Shown here: one piece after another, positions 20,860 through 31,888 of the stretch
Layout: every line of letters starts with the position of its first letter
Position numbering within the stretch: position 1 is the first letter of the stretch
Assembly: GCA_025765595.1 (NCBI GenBank)
Contig: JAIVFH010000015.1
Coordinates: 62,001 to 126,000, forward strand
Source of the DNA: Obelidium mucronatum
Lineage: Eukaryota; Chytridiomycota; Chytridiomycetes; Chytridiales; Chytriomycetaceae
Length of the DNA: 64,000 bases
Reading direction: 5' to 3'
Program-made: the position numbers and the translations under genes
Notes under the pieces: model-generated
Seen by the model: only the letters and a program-made list of their open reading frames with translations
Told to the model about the DNA's origin: nothing
Database searches by the model: none

Positions 20860-21175
20860 GTTCCAATCAAAAGCAGCTTAAGAATTTTTTTTTGTGCTAT
20901 CGCTCTATTCAAAATCTTCCGGAATAAATTCCGGATCAAACAGTTGGGAGATGGGCTTGAAAAAAAAAACTGTGTTGCGATGGCATGATTTCGCTTCGAT
21001 GTCGCTGAAGTCGCGGGAGTTTCTTGTGGTGTGTCTGCTGCCACCGACGCCGCTGGGGAACCTAACGGTGCATTGAAATGAAGCTATGGACACTTTGATT
21101 TGAACTCGTAGCGTCCAAAGAGTTTTCTTTCTCTCTGAATTGTATTTATTTTATTCCGCAGTATTCCATTGTCAG
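20860..21175. other. Intergenic spacer within the duplicated unit
   Basis: 316 bp containing an inverted repeat ttccggaataaattccgga (about 20917) and a long A-tract; it is repeated almost exactly in the next unit at 22746-23050. It is the promoter side of LPAY copy 1. No gene seen. Confidence 0.6.
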
Positions 21176-21179
21176 TCAC

Positions 21180-21328
21180 CTCGCCGCTCGACGGATTTTA
21201 TTTTGCGCGTCAGGCACAATGTGCATCCAGGCGAGCCCAGGTATTGTGGCAGGCAGCGGCAGGCCGTTGTCGTGCGCTGAAACAGTGGCGGCAAGCAGCG
21301 AGAAGCAGAGGTGTGGCAGGAGAGACAT
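21180..21328 (-). pseudogene. Peroxidase 5' fragment, unit 2
   Basis: Starts MSLLPHLCFSLLAATVSAH, the same signal peptide as the intact peroxidase with one change, and continues about 12 codons into the mature protein (GLPLPATIPGLA) before the match ends abruptly. No distal or proximal heme site remains. It marks a duplication breakpoint. Confidence 0.85.
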
Positions 21329-21546
21329 GTTTTTGAACTTTAAATGAGCGATTTTTGCTGAAAAGAGAGGCTGTGAGTGAGTCATCGTCTTATCTATTCT
21401 GTTCTGTTTATTTCCAAGAGTTTATTTCATTTGCAAAGATCGGATAAACTACAGCAACAATAGCACATACAACAGGACTGCCCCCATTAATCTTCTTTGA
21501 TATATTCTATATGAGGCAACCAAGGATTTTTCGCGAAAGATAAAAA

Positions 21547-22745
21547 CTACTTTACATAGGCCGGTAGCTCCTGATCAGCGTCCGCAGCTGGATTCACTTG
21601 AACGTCTTCAAGACTTTGCTCAAAGGAAGGAGGCCGACGATAATAAAAGCACCCCAGTCGAAATATAATATTCCCGACACCCAACACACCAACTGCGATA
21701 GCGATCCATCCAATCGCACCAATCTGAGCGGGAGGGCTTGGACGCTTGTAATTATACAGATTCGCCACCGGGAAAGACGTGGTTCCATTCTTTTTATAGC
21801 AACTTCTATCAAAAAGCTCTTGATACCTCTTCACAGTTGGCGGGGCCAGTTGCGAACACAATGAAGACTCATACGTTGTCAAGTCAACATATAGGGCTTC
21901 ACTTGGTGAATTTGGCACAACAACAGTGGCACGAGCATATGTACCATTGACAAAGGGGACGCATATATCCAATGGAATGGACAACAGTGTTTGTTTGGTT
22001 CTTGGCGCTCGGCAATCCGATCCATCCACCAAAACAGCCCTTGGGTGCCCTAAGTATGCTCCGATCTTTTCATAGTACTGATAGTAGTCCGTTGATGATA
22101 AGGATGGAATACATTTGCGGCAAGGATTTGTTGAGTTGTTGCAGACTCCATTCAAAGACCTCCCAATTTTAAAGGCTCCCACAGTATCAGCCTTAGCAAC
22201 GCAATCTCCGGACGTAGAAAAAACATCTTTATACCATCCATAGTTATTAATGATCTCATAGCTTCCACACTCGTCGCTTTTCCCCAGGAAATTTGAGGCT
22301 TCAATAAACTGGTCAACATCACAAGAAAACTTGGAAATGCCAAAATAAACTGACTCATAGAAGCCGATAATATTGTCAACAGAAAAGTAATCAGATTCGG
22401 TGACCCTAATTTTTAGAGCCTGAGCTGTAATGTTGGGCGATCTGGGAATGCAGGTGTCTATCAAGGATTGGAAGTGGCCTTTGGATAGTAGCCGCATTCT
22501 GAGCTAGAGTTGCCCTCCTTGAAACGTATTTGCATTCCTGACCCGAGGTATGTGTTTCCAATGGTGGTGTAGTTGATGTTTGCTTCGCAGCCGGTCTTGA
22601 CGGACCAATTTGTGAATTCACTGCTGGGGAGACACTCTGAAACAGCGGCAGTAGGGATACAGCCGATGGTTTCATTGTAGGTGATTTTAATCGCCGGTGA
22701 TGAGCAGTTTGCGTTGGCGTAGTAGACTGTAAAGGCTGTTGTCAT
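21547..22745 (-). pseudogene. LPAY membrane protein, copy 2, one frame break
   Basis: Nearly identical to copy 1 over its length. One T is missing in a T-run near 22482 (ggcctttgg against ggccttttgg in copy 1), which splits the protein after SSSECGYYPK. Both parts are otherwise open: 22745-22482 and 22482-21547, ending QELPAYVK. It lacks the 30-bp duplication of copy 1. Homopolymer position makes a base error plausible, so it may be functional. Confidence 0.75.
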
Positions 22746-23099
22746 GTTCCAATCAAAAGCAGCTTAAGAATGTTTTTTTTGTGCTATCGCTCTATTCAAA
22801 ATCTTCCGGAATAAATTCCGGATCAAACAGTTGGGAGATGGGCTTGAAAAAAAAAACTGTGTTGCGATGGCATGATTTCGCTTGGATGTCGCTGAAGTTG
22901 CGGGAGTTTCTTGGGGTGTGTCTGCCGCCACCGGCGCCGCTGGGGAAGCTGGGCCAGATTAAACGGTGCATTGAAATGAAGCTATGGACACTTTGATTTC
23001 GAACTCGTAGCGTCCAAGAGTTTTCTTTCTCTCTGAATTGTATTTATTTTATTCCACAGTACCTCGGAGCTCGACGGATTTTATTTTGCGCGTCAGGCA

Positions 23100-23180
23100 C
23101 AATGTGCATCCAGCCCAGCCCAGGCCGTTGCCGTGCGCTGAAACAGTGGCGGCAAGCAGCGAGAAGCAGAGGTGTGACAT
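23100..23180 (-). pseudogene. Peroxidase 5' fragment, unit 3
   Basis: Begins MSHLCFSLLAATVSAHGNGL; six codons of the signal peptide are deleted compared with the intact gene and the match ends after GNGL. It lies 250 bp upstream of, and divergent from, X325 copy C, repeating the arrangement of peroxidase copy 1 and X325 copy A. Confidence 0.8.
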
Positions 23181-23388
23181 GTTTTTGAACTTTAAATGTG
23201 AGCGATTTTTGCTGAAAAAGAGGCTGTGAGTGAGTCATCGTCTTATCTGTCGACCTATTCTGTTTATTTCCAAGAGTTTATTGGCAAAGATCGGATAAAC
23301 TACAACAGCTACGACAACAGTAACAGGACTGCCCCCTTGAATTTTCCTTGATGAAAGTAATAAAACTGAAATGAGTGATTACAAAAAG

Positions 23389-23402
23389 TGAGGCATTTTT
23401 GC
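23389..23402 (+). promoter_or_regulatory. Shared upstream motif TGAGGCATTTTTGC (X325 copy C)
   Basis: Ends 28 nt before the ATG at 23430; identical to the copy B motif although copies B and C are well diverged. Confidence 0.45.
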
Positions 23403-23429
23403 GAAACGAAAAAAACAACCCCGAAACAA

Positions 23430-24261
23430 ATGAAGTCCAACATTGTCTTCCTTGCGCTTGCCGCTTCTTCTGCTTTCGCCCACTTGGAGATGCTCGTTCC
23501 TCTGCCAAGAAACGTTGGTGAAATGAGCGGTCCCAACGACCAGCGCAACTTTCCTTGCGCTGGCCCCAATTTGGCTCCAGTCAACCGAGTGGCTTTCTCT
23601 TCCCTCAAAGACTCTTCCATTGTATTGACTTTCTACTGGGATGGTAGCAACGACGTTTACCTTGGCTTTGGAGGTGAGGTCTTACAACAGATAGCTTCTC
23701 TTATCTACCTCGTCCCGCCCACTCCTTTCTTGCCCCATTATTAATATCTATAAAACACCCATAGATAACCCCCAAACCTTCCCATACAAGGTTGGAGCGC
23801 TTGCCAACGCCAAGTCCGGTGAAACATACACTGTCAAACTCGATCTCTCTTCTGTTCCCTCCAACCTCTTGACCCAAGACGCAAAGTTCACTGTTCAAGT
23901 CGTTTGCCACCAACCCACCTTTGATATCTACCAATGCGCCGACTTTACCAACGACGTTGTCGCTAAGCCGGCTACGAGCGATCAGGTACAAATCCCAACC
24001 TCTGTTCCTACAGTCATTGCGACAACAATCGAACCGCCTATTATAACTTCGAATGAACCTCTTACTACTTTCGATGCACAGAAAACTTCTGCAGCTGTTG
24101 AACCCACTGTGGCTGCCACTACTACCAATGCTACCGCAGGTGCTGCCAAGACTACCACCGCTGCCGCGGCCTCATCTACTACTTCTGCTAAGGCAAGCGA
24201 CGCCACTGCTGTATCTGCTTTTGGACTCTTGTACACCCTGGCTTTTGCTCTCCTCTTTTAA
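23430..24261 (+). CDS. BIM1/X325-type copper protein, copy C, intact
   Basis: Exons 23430-23673 and 23765-24261 (91-nt intron) give 246 residues. Signal peptide MKSNIVFLALAASSAFA is followed by mature His (HLEMLVPLPRN), the expected copper-binding N-terminus. Conserved blocks NFPCAGPNLAP, FYWDGSNDVYLGFG, FPYKVGALANAKSG and CHQPTFDIYQCADF match the X325/BIM1 fold; Cys residues are placed for disulfides. A long Thr/Ala/Pro linker leads to a hydrophobic end (LLYTLAFALLF) typical of GPI anchoring. In fungi this family acts in copper acquisition rather than polysaccharide cleavage. It is the only copy of the three with an unbroken frame. Confidence 0.88.
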
Positions 24262-24451
24262 GCCGTTTGGTTTTGTTGATGTTTTGCATTTGTACAAGTA
24301 CTGATATGAAATACATGAAATTTATATGTGAATTCGCTTAATACCCAATTGCTGGTTTGGTGTGCCCGGTATGATGTATCCCGTTACAAAAGCACACTTT
24401 ATTGAGAGAAAAAACGCACAGATCTGATTGCAAACCAAATTTGGTTAAAAG

Positions 24452-25671
24452 CTACTTTACATAGGCCGGCAACTGCTGATCAGCGTCAGCAACAGGACGC
24501 AACTCCATATCTTGACGACTTTGTGCAAAGGAAGGTGGTCGCTGGAAATAAAAGCGCCCAAGTCGAAGTATGATATTCCCGACAACCACGACACCAACCG
24601 CAATACCGATCCACCCCCAAGTGTTAATCTGAAGGGGAGGGGGGCTTGGGTGGTTGTAATTATACAGGTTCGCGACTGGAAAATACGCGGTTCCACTATT
24701 TCCATAACAACCTCTTGCAGAGAGATCTTGATACCGCTTCACAATTGACGGGGCTAGTTGGGAACACGATGAAGACACATAAGTTGTCAAGTCAACATAT
24801 AGGCCTTCACTTGGTGAATTTGGCACAACAACAGTGGCACGAGCATATGTACCATTGACAAACGGGATGCATTTATCCAATGGAATCGACAACAGTGGTT
24901 GTTTGGTTCTGGGCGCTCGGCAATCCGAGCCATCCACCAAAACAACCCCTCGAGACTGTCCAAAGAAGACTCCAGTCTGTTCATAGTATTCCGTTGATGA
25001 TAAGGACGGAATACATTTGCGGCAGGGATTTGTTGTGTTGCAGACTCCATTCAAAGACCTCCCAATTTTCAGAGCTCCCACAGTATAAGCAGGAGTAACG
25101 CAGTCTCCTGAGGTTGAAAAGATATCCTTATACCATCCATAGTTGTTGATGATCTCATAAGTTCCACAAATGTCTGGATTTCCCAGGCGTCGTACAGCAC
25201 CATTAAACGGGTAGCTGAGAGTCACAGGGCCCATAGCAACAGATTCACAAGCAGTATCAGAAAATCCGAAAAAAAACCGACTTCGAGAAACCGACAATGT
25301 TGTCAACAGTAAAGTATTCAGAGTTGGAGCAGGAAACCCGGGGCTCGAGTTGAATTGTTGCCCAATCCGGGGATGCAGGTGTCCATCAGGTATTGGAAGT
25401 GGCCGGTTGGATAGTTGACGCATTGAGAGCTAGAGTTGCCCTGCTTGAATTGTATTTGCATTCCGGAACCGAGGTATGTGTTTCCAATGGTGGTGTAGTT
25501 GATGTTTGCTTCGCAGCCGATCTTGACGAACCAATTTGTGAATTCAGGGCTGGGGAGGCACTCTGAAACAGTGGCAGTAGGAACACAAGCGATGGTGTCG
25601 TTGCAGGTGATTTTAATCGCCGGTGATGAGCAGTTTGTGTTGGCGTAGTAGACTGTAAATGCAGTCGTCAT
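24452..25671 (-). pseudogene. LPAY membrane protein, copy 3, frame-broken
   Basis: The first part (25671-25318) matches copies 1 and 2 (NYTTIGNTYLGSGMQ) and the last part (about 25220-24452) likewise, with CGTYEIINNYGWYK, the membrane helix and the QLPAYVK end. Between about 25430 and 25220 at least two frame changes are needed, one beside an eight-base A/T run at about 25268. This middle segment (cysteine-poor, SEYF-like in one frame) is also the most diverged. Pseudogene or base errors. Confidence 0.7.
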
Positions 25672-25858
25672 GTCAAAGTTTGATTCAGGCTGTTTGGCTG
25701 TGCTTGACAGACCAGAAGCACAAGGCGTAGGGGGTGCTCAAGTAAGACGAGTTTCGGAGTTTGGAGTTTGGAGTTGGTTACGGTTGTAAAAAAGAACCAA
25801 TCAAAGAAGTGTTATTCTGCAAAAGGGAAGTTTGATTGGCGCCAAAGTCCATATTTAA

Positions 25859-27619
25859 TCACAACAACTGGCATATCTCTTGCACCAGTTGTCTAATTTC
25901 AACAGCACGCTGCGACGTACCATTGAACTCTGCCACTTTTCCCTTCAGAATATCCGACGTTCCCAAAACACTCGCAAGAGACACTACTTCTTCAGGCGCC
26001 TTGTACAGCAAATGCCCCAAAGAATACATTAATCGTAGAGCTGTATAACCTGTTGTTAAAACGAAACCGTTATTTCTAAAAAACATAGCTCACAATCTCA
26101 TCGCTCTTTTCAGATTCCAAACTTTTAACAACCGCGGCCACCATTTCTAAGCACCATTCATCATAAACTTGGTCTCCCCCGTCACTTGCGGAAGGTCTCC
26201 CTAACGCCGCTTCCAGAGCCATATTAAAAGCCAGAGATGACGAACATTGTCGCACGGCATCTTCCGGGCTCAAAAGCGCGTCAATTAGAGTCGCAGTTAT
26301 AACTGTGCGATGAGGGGTGGAAGAAGGCGGAATCGAGAGATGCAATGCTAGGGAGTGCTCAAGGACCTGCTTGTGTGCGAACAGGTTGCAACAAAGTCTG
26401 AGAAGCATCATGGAGAGTGCTTTCGGAAGCAGTTTTTGCTGGGGAATCTAGATGGGGAATAGATTGAATGCGAGACACTAGACTGATAAGAGGGGATGTG
26501 GAGGTTGAAGGTGTAGAAATCAAACTAATTGCTGTGGCCTCAGTCGAGAACAATCAATCTTAAAATATCAATCAAGGGGAATATTTGCTCTTGCTTTAAG
26601 GAAGAGATGCATCTTTCTATGTATAGAACGAAACGTGAATAATTCGACGGAAGATTGACAATACGAGCAACTCACCAAAAACACTCCACCATCCGACTGG
26701 AAGAGATCCCAGTTTGATGGTTCCGCCAACATATTTTTGTTTCAAAACGTTCTTTACTCCGTCAAGAGTTGATTTTACTTCACTTCCAAGCCCCGCTTCA
26801 TCTACCCACCCATTCAACTTTCCGAAAATCAAATCCAAATCACTTGATTGATTAAATAAGATTGGTGCCGTCGGCAATGCTTCCAGGTATGGGGTGCTTA
26901 GTTTCTCATGAACATGACTTGGTGATGATGTCTTTGGTGGCGACGAAAAAAGATCATTTTGAGGACGATGTTCTGCTGCAATACGCGAAGGCCCGAACAT
27001 GGATTCAATCATTGGAGCGAGTTGTCGGCCGAATGGGCTGCAATAAAACTTGGCGTTAACGTGGAGTTGGCTGTTTAAAAAATGACCAGATACGCACGTT
27101 GCGAGAAACTCTTTGGGGAGACCAGTGATGTGCTTCGGAATTTCCTTGCCAACGAGGAATTGACAGACCTTTTGTTTTCAGTTTGGTGAGCAAAACCATC
27201 AATCCCACTTGAGTAAATACCATAAGCGTCTCACCTCATTCGAAAAAGAGTTGCAGTTGTTATCAAACAGGTGATACTTGTCAGCAGTCCATTCGCCCCG
27301 CATCGAATCGATATACTCCCAAAACACTTCTTCGGGGATCTCAGTGGTGCCCATATCGATCCGTTCCACCAAATGTCCATGGGGTGTAGACTCGGGACGC
27401 TCGACGGCAATGCCTTGCCCAAAGTAGGTTTCCTTCTCGTAAGCCACTACAGATGTGTGCCAGATGCCAGCAAGGTGTTGACCAGTGAGTTGGACTGAAA
27501 GCATCGCTGCCATTCCTTGCGAAAGATCATACACGTAGAGCTATTGTCGAGTGTTAATGCTTGTGTTGGTGATTCAAGTTGGCGCGGCAAGCAAGACTGA
27601 AAACCTGTACTCGTGTCAT
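25859..27619 (-). CDS. PPPDE (DeSI-type) peptidase fused to PUL domain
   Basis: A 15-nt first exon (27619-27605, MTRVQ) joins LYVYDLSQGMAAML at 27540. The PPPDE domain shows both catalytic residues: His in GIWHTSVV and Cys in NNCNSFSNE. Next exons give FLVGKEIPKHITGLPKEF and PFGRQLAPMIESMFG, typical of the DeSI/PPPDE end. A linker leads to a PUL-type helical region (FPLIDILRLIVLD, MLLRLCCNLFAHK, ending EIRQLVQEICQLL), the module that binds Cdc48/p97. Role inferred: deubiquitin/deSUMO-like peptidase tied to Cdc48. One frame change is needed near 26545 (extra T) and another near 26430, possibly errors. Confidence 0.8.
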
Positions 27620-27848
27620 TTGAATTGTGTTTTTTCCACAAAGTTCTTTCTTCGACAAATCTGCTGGTCATCAATAACTTAACATTGCTTATCAAGTGGC
27701 CATTTGACACGAGATTCAGTTCTTGAATCGCGCGTAGCTCCAGTAAGACCAGTTTATGTCTCGGGCCAGAGGCGTTTCTGATCTGGACCATAACATTTTG
27801 TTATTACACCTCTCTTTACTCTTCTGAATCATCAGTCAGATCCAACTT

Positions 27849-28575
27849 TTGAAACTAAGAATTAATTATTTTGGTCAATTTGATACTTCGTCAGCGCTGC
27901 GGAAAAAAAAATCAAAAGAAAAAACACTTTTGGAACTGATGCTTGGCAACATCAAAACACAACTGAAGCAAAACCTGTCCAAGGCATCACTCAAGAAAAG
28001 GTTCTCGCGTGAATTGAGCACCACTGACGAAAAAGTTGCATCAGTAACAGTCGTCTCACCGCCGGTTTCTCCAGTGCTTGAAGGGTCCCATCTTGTCCAC
28101 GACTCCACAGCTGAGAGTGATTCTTCTTCTTCGGTACCGACAGTTATCGATGAATTGCAACTTATTGTTGCCCTTGGACACGCCCTATCGAAGAGCACCG
28201 TGACGCCGCAACCAGAACTGAAGCAAGATTTTACTTCAGTTGCCTTCTTCAACACTCCCTCCACACCACCTCCAATTCCCTCTCAACCCACTAAAATTGT
28301 CAAAAAGCATTCAGATGTTGAAATTAAAGTCAGGGAATTTCAGAGACGCGGCAGTGCCATCTTTGCCTGCCAAAGTCAACAACCCAAGCATCAATGTCAC
28401 AGTAGACAATAATCCCTCTTTCCTCCAGGAATTGGAAACCGACTTTCACTCAGTTGTCGGATCGATTGTTCTCGGGTTTGATAATGGAATGAAGGTGTGG
28501 CCCCAAGTGTGGTTGCGCGGCGAGGATTTTTCCAGTGTTGTTGAGCGATTGGAGTATTTGATTGGCCGGTGTTGA
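27849..28575 (+). CDS. Hypothetical protein, frame break near 28310
   Basis: Open from the ATG at 27849 through a Lys-rich N-terminus (LKKRFSREL), a Ser/Thr/Val region (SVTVVSPPVSPVLE) and a Pro-rich stretch. Near 28300-28340 the sense changes frame; the continuation NNPSINVTVDNNPS...GFDNGMKVWPQVWLRGED ends at 28575 and looks globular. Both halves have sensible composition, so one gene with a one-base error is likeliest. No domain recognised. It is divergent from the PPPDE-PUL gene, 230 bp apart. Confidence 0.5.
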
Positions 28576-28716
28576 TGGACTTAAACCCAACCCCTCCCAA
28601 TGACACAATAATTATTGGGCTTTTTTATATTTACTTGATTCTCTATTTATTCATCAATACATTCCTTCGTGACTCTTAAAATTCGAACAAGCCTCACAAA
28701 AGAGTGAGTAAAATTA

Positions 28717-29946
28717 ATGACAATATTTACAGCCTTCTACTCCAACGCAAACTGCTCGTTTCCGGCGGTTAAAATCACCTACAATGACACCATCGCCTGT
28801 GTCCCTAACGCCGGTGTTTCAGAGTGCCTCCCTAGCCCTGAGTTCACAAATTGGTTTATCAAGACTGGCTGCGAGACCACTATCAACTACACTACCATTG
28901 GAAACACATACCTCGGTTCTGGAATGCAAATACACTACAATCGAAGCAATAACACATTGTTCTCTTGTAAATTCGCTCCAAGAGGCCACTTCCAATACTT
29001 GGTTGATACATGCGTTCCCAATGTTGAAAACAAAACCAGACCGGATCAACCCTGGTCAACCTATGCCTCCGAATACGCGGCCTCATTATACACTGACGAC
29101 GATGAACTTCATTTCAGATACTCGGATCAACCCTGTAACAGCAGCCGCCAATTCCAGTTGGAATCGGAATTGTTGTTCTCGAAATTCAATAACACATGTT
29201 ACGACCATTGAGGTCATCAATTTTAAGGGATGGTACAAAGACGCTTACTACGCAACAGCAAACTGCTCTTTGGGAGAGACACCAATCGCAATCCGAATTG
29301 GCCGGTCGTTGAATGCCTCCTGTGTTGAATCGACCACTTGTGGGACTCAAGGGCCTTTCGTCAAACGCTCGTGTGAACCCATGTATTCTTATTTAAATAT
29401 CGAGAAACTCCGTAAAGAGTGGATATCATCAGGCATGGTAGTGGCTGATGTGGTGGATGGAACCGATTGCAATTTTCCGGAAACCAACAAAACACAACTT
29501 TCTCTTCCAATTCGAAAGTGCATTTCTACTGAAATCGGTTCATCAATCCTCGCAACTATTGAGGCTCCAGATAATGCAATTTCCGGACTATTCGTTGATG
29601 TGTCAACTTTCCGGCAGTCCAACGCATGTCTGGGTGAACCAACCGCCGTAACCAGATACCAAGAATCGACTTACTTTTGCGCGACTGGCAGTCGGAAGCC
29701 CTCGCTTGCCTTATGCCAACATCCACAATTACCAAGGTTTCCGAGTCTCGGACCCTCAACATTGGCCTCTTTGACTGGATAATGATTGCTTGTGGGTGTG
29801 TTGCAGTGGCTTTGATTCTATTCTTTGTGCTTCGACCCTTGTTTCGCCGTCCTCCTTCTTTTGAACAAAGTCGTGAAGATGCCCAAGTTCCTGTATTGTC
29901 ACGAAATCAAGGCAATGACACCTTGCCTGCTTATGATTCCATTTAA
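28717..29946 (+). CDS. LPAY membrane protein, copy 4, frame-broken
   Basis: The only copy on the plus strand and the most diverged. It opens MTIFTAFYSNANCS and keeps NYTTIGNTYLGSGMQI, then NFKGWYKDAYYAT, IRIGRSLNASC and a membrane helix (MIACGCVAVALILFFVL), with RRPPSFEQSREDAQ and LPAYDSI at the end. Frame changes are needed near 29212 (one extra T before EVINF) and at about 29700-29760. Conservation of both tail motifs across this distance supports their function. Confidence 0.75.
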
Positions 29947-30038
29947 TAAAGAATACTCTTCGGCGACTTGATGGAAAATATGAATTTGAAGTACACAAAA
30001 GCATCACAGTTTTATTTGATTCGCAATTCCTTCACCCT

Positions 30039-30833
30039 TTATTCTTCCGTTTCGAGAGAAGACAATGCAGCGTACAACGCGCTACAGGCAGCAGGTGGCT
30101 TAACGTCTCCGTGCAAAAGTGGAGTCGAGTGGATTCCAGCACCGTAAGCAGCTGCATTCACTTCAACGCGCTCAGTAATAGTCGTAAGCTCGACAGACAT
30201 TCCCACAAAGAGACCCTTGGAGTGCGAATAGGAATAAATTGGCGAAAACGACTTGATGGTGGCATTCACTTCAGCCGATCTTCCCAATGGGCCTACTGCA
30301 ATGGTCATGTTTCCACCGACAGAGAAGTTGCATCCTTTGGCAAAAGCCTCCAATGCGGCGTCTGTCATCAGAGCGATCACCATGTCGGTGGTCTCGATTC
30401 CCTGCCGTGTAAACGGGTGCCTTATTTAGAGTGGCTCACAAGATAAAGATCTCTACCAATTGGTGGCCAGCACCGAGTCCCGAAGTGTGGATTGCACTGG
30501 GCGCAGACCAAGCTGCAGAAGAGAAAGGCCTCTTGTAAGTATTTGTGGCATAGATCATCGGGATAGACACAACACTTACACCCATCAGGCAAGCGAGCAA
30601 GGACGCATCCGTTTCCGTGTCGAGCAGAAAGAAGCATTCCAGCTTTGGTTACGGATAAGATGGCAACACCGCGGGCATTCTCTGCAACGTGTGTCAGGAC
30701 TCAGGATTGATAATACGTACAGAGTCACTCAACGAATAATGGCCGCAGGAATTCCAAAGTTGGTGTGAGCCTTGAACGTCTCAAGGATCTTGGCGTAGTG
30801 GCCGCATTCGGTGTTAAGAAAGTCGCCCCACAT
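30039..30833 (-). CDS. SYLF (Ysc84-like) domain protein
   Basis: Four exons, starting MWGDFLNTECGHYAKIL at 30833. The chain reads IPAAII, then QNARGVAILSVTKAGM, GCVLARLPDG, SWSAPSAIHTSGLG and, in the last exon (about 30404-30039), TTDMVIALMTDAALEAFAKG with NFSVGGNMTIAVGPLGRSAE and SYSHSKGLFVGMSVE. This order is diagnostic of the SYLF domain, which binds phosphoinositides and actin at endocytic sites in yeast Ysc84/SH3YL1. Yeast Ysc84 adds an SH3 domain; here the protein ends after SYLF (LSSLETEE), so it is the short form. Splice donor GTTGAG in intron 1 is weak. Confidence 0.85.
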
Positions 30834-30960
30834 GGTTTTGTACAAAGTTAAAAAAATGAGTGGGATCAGCCCTTTTTATTGTCGCCAAGACACATCAGTT
30901 TTGAGGACCCATAAACGGCGGATACAGCAAATCGTGGGACCACTTTAACTGAGAACAGTT

Positions 30961-31784
30961 TCATCCTCTCTCCCTTCTCAGTTCAATAAGTTTCATCTTC
31001 TGGACGGCTAGCACAATCCCCAATGTAACAAACAATGTATCACCCGTCAACAGGAGCCCCACATACAACGTCAGATTCTGTCCCTCCAAATAAACTGCCC
31101 CAACCGCCAAATACAAAATTAATCCACAAAAGAACAAAAAGGACGCACCCAACCCATACCGCGTCACTGTAACAAACAATGGCACCAATTCACGTGATTT
31201 CTCAATCCCCTTCAAATGAATTGTTTCAACTGTTCTTCGGAAGATGTACAGCAGAAAATTGAGCGAAAAATACAAATCGACAAGAAACGTCAGGATAAAC
31301 GAAACAGATCGCGTTGCATAAGCAAATTGATTTGTTTTCTTGATATCAAGTGGGAGAATTTCAATCACTGGTGGAACTAATGTGGCAACAGTGTTTAGAA
31401 TCAGGATGGCTTGAAACCCCGTAAGAATCGCCTTGGATGATGTCATCTTGAAAACATCCTGGCTGCGAGTCCATTGATACCATAGGTAGAGGACATGAGA
31501 TATAGAAAACGAGAAACTGTGAGCAATTGCTAAGGCGTCCGACAGAGGGTCTTGGAGTAAAAGCGCTTGGAATATGATAAACACGGCGATTGAGAAAACT
31601 GTTGAAAAGAGGAGACTGTTTTTGAGCGTGAAGAATGGACCGCCTCTTGGTGTGCGCTTGAAACACGTAAAGTAACCAGACCAGTTACAACAACACAAGC
31701 TACCAGAGCCAGAAGCACCAGATAAGTCACGGAACTAGATCTTATTGTTGTGTCAGCTAGAAAGGCCAAATCCATCGCAGGCAT
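30961..31784 (-). CDS. Seven-helix membrane protein family, copy 1
   Basis: About 265 residues from the ATG at 31784 (MPAMDLAFLADTT). Hydrophobic segments: TYLVLLALVACVVVTGLV, NSLLFSTVFSIAVFIIF, a third ending HVLYLWYQWTRSQDVFK, AILILNTVATLVPPVIE, SFILTFLVDLYFSLNFLLY followed by FRRTVETIHLKG, ASFLFFCGLILYLAV and LLLTGDTLFVTLGIVLAVQKMKL. The motifs W-x-R-S-x-D-V-F after helix 3 and F-x-R-T-x-E-x-x-x-L-K-G after helix 5 define the family. One frame change is needed near 31680. Adjacent to and co-directional with copy 2. Confidence 0.72.
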
Positions 31785-31888
31785 TGTTGTGTTTTTTGTG
31801 TGAAAATCAAATGTCTTTGTTCAAAAAATAGTACCGCAATTTGCAAACTCTCCAACGACAAAAAACCAAGACGCTTATTCAGATGCAA

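Larger units (their letters stand above)
19390..23345. repeat. Tandem segmental duplication (two long units, one truncated)
   Basis: The junction sequence atgtttttgaactttaaatg recurs at about 19407, 21327 and 23179, i.e. periods of about 1920 and 1850 bp. Units 1 and 2 each hold a peroxidase 5' end and, after it, an LPAY membrane-protein gene with a near-identical upstream region (caaaatcttccggaataaat at about 20909 and 22798). Unit 3 stops after about 170 bp, where the X325 copy C region begins. Only unit 1 joins a complete peroxidase; units 2 and 3 keep only its first codons. Confidence 0.85.
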
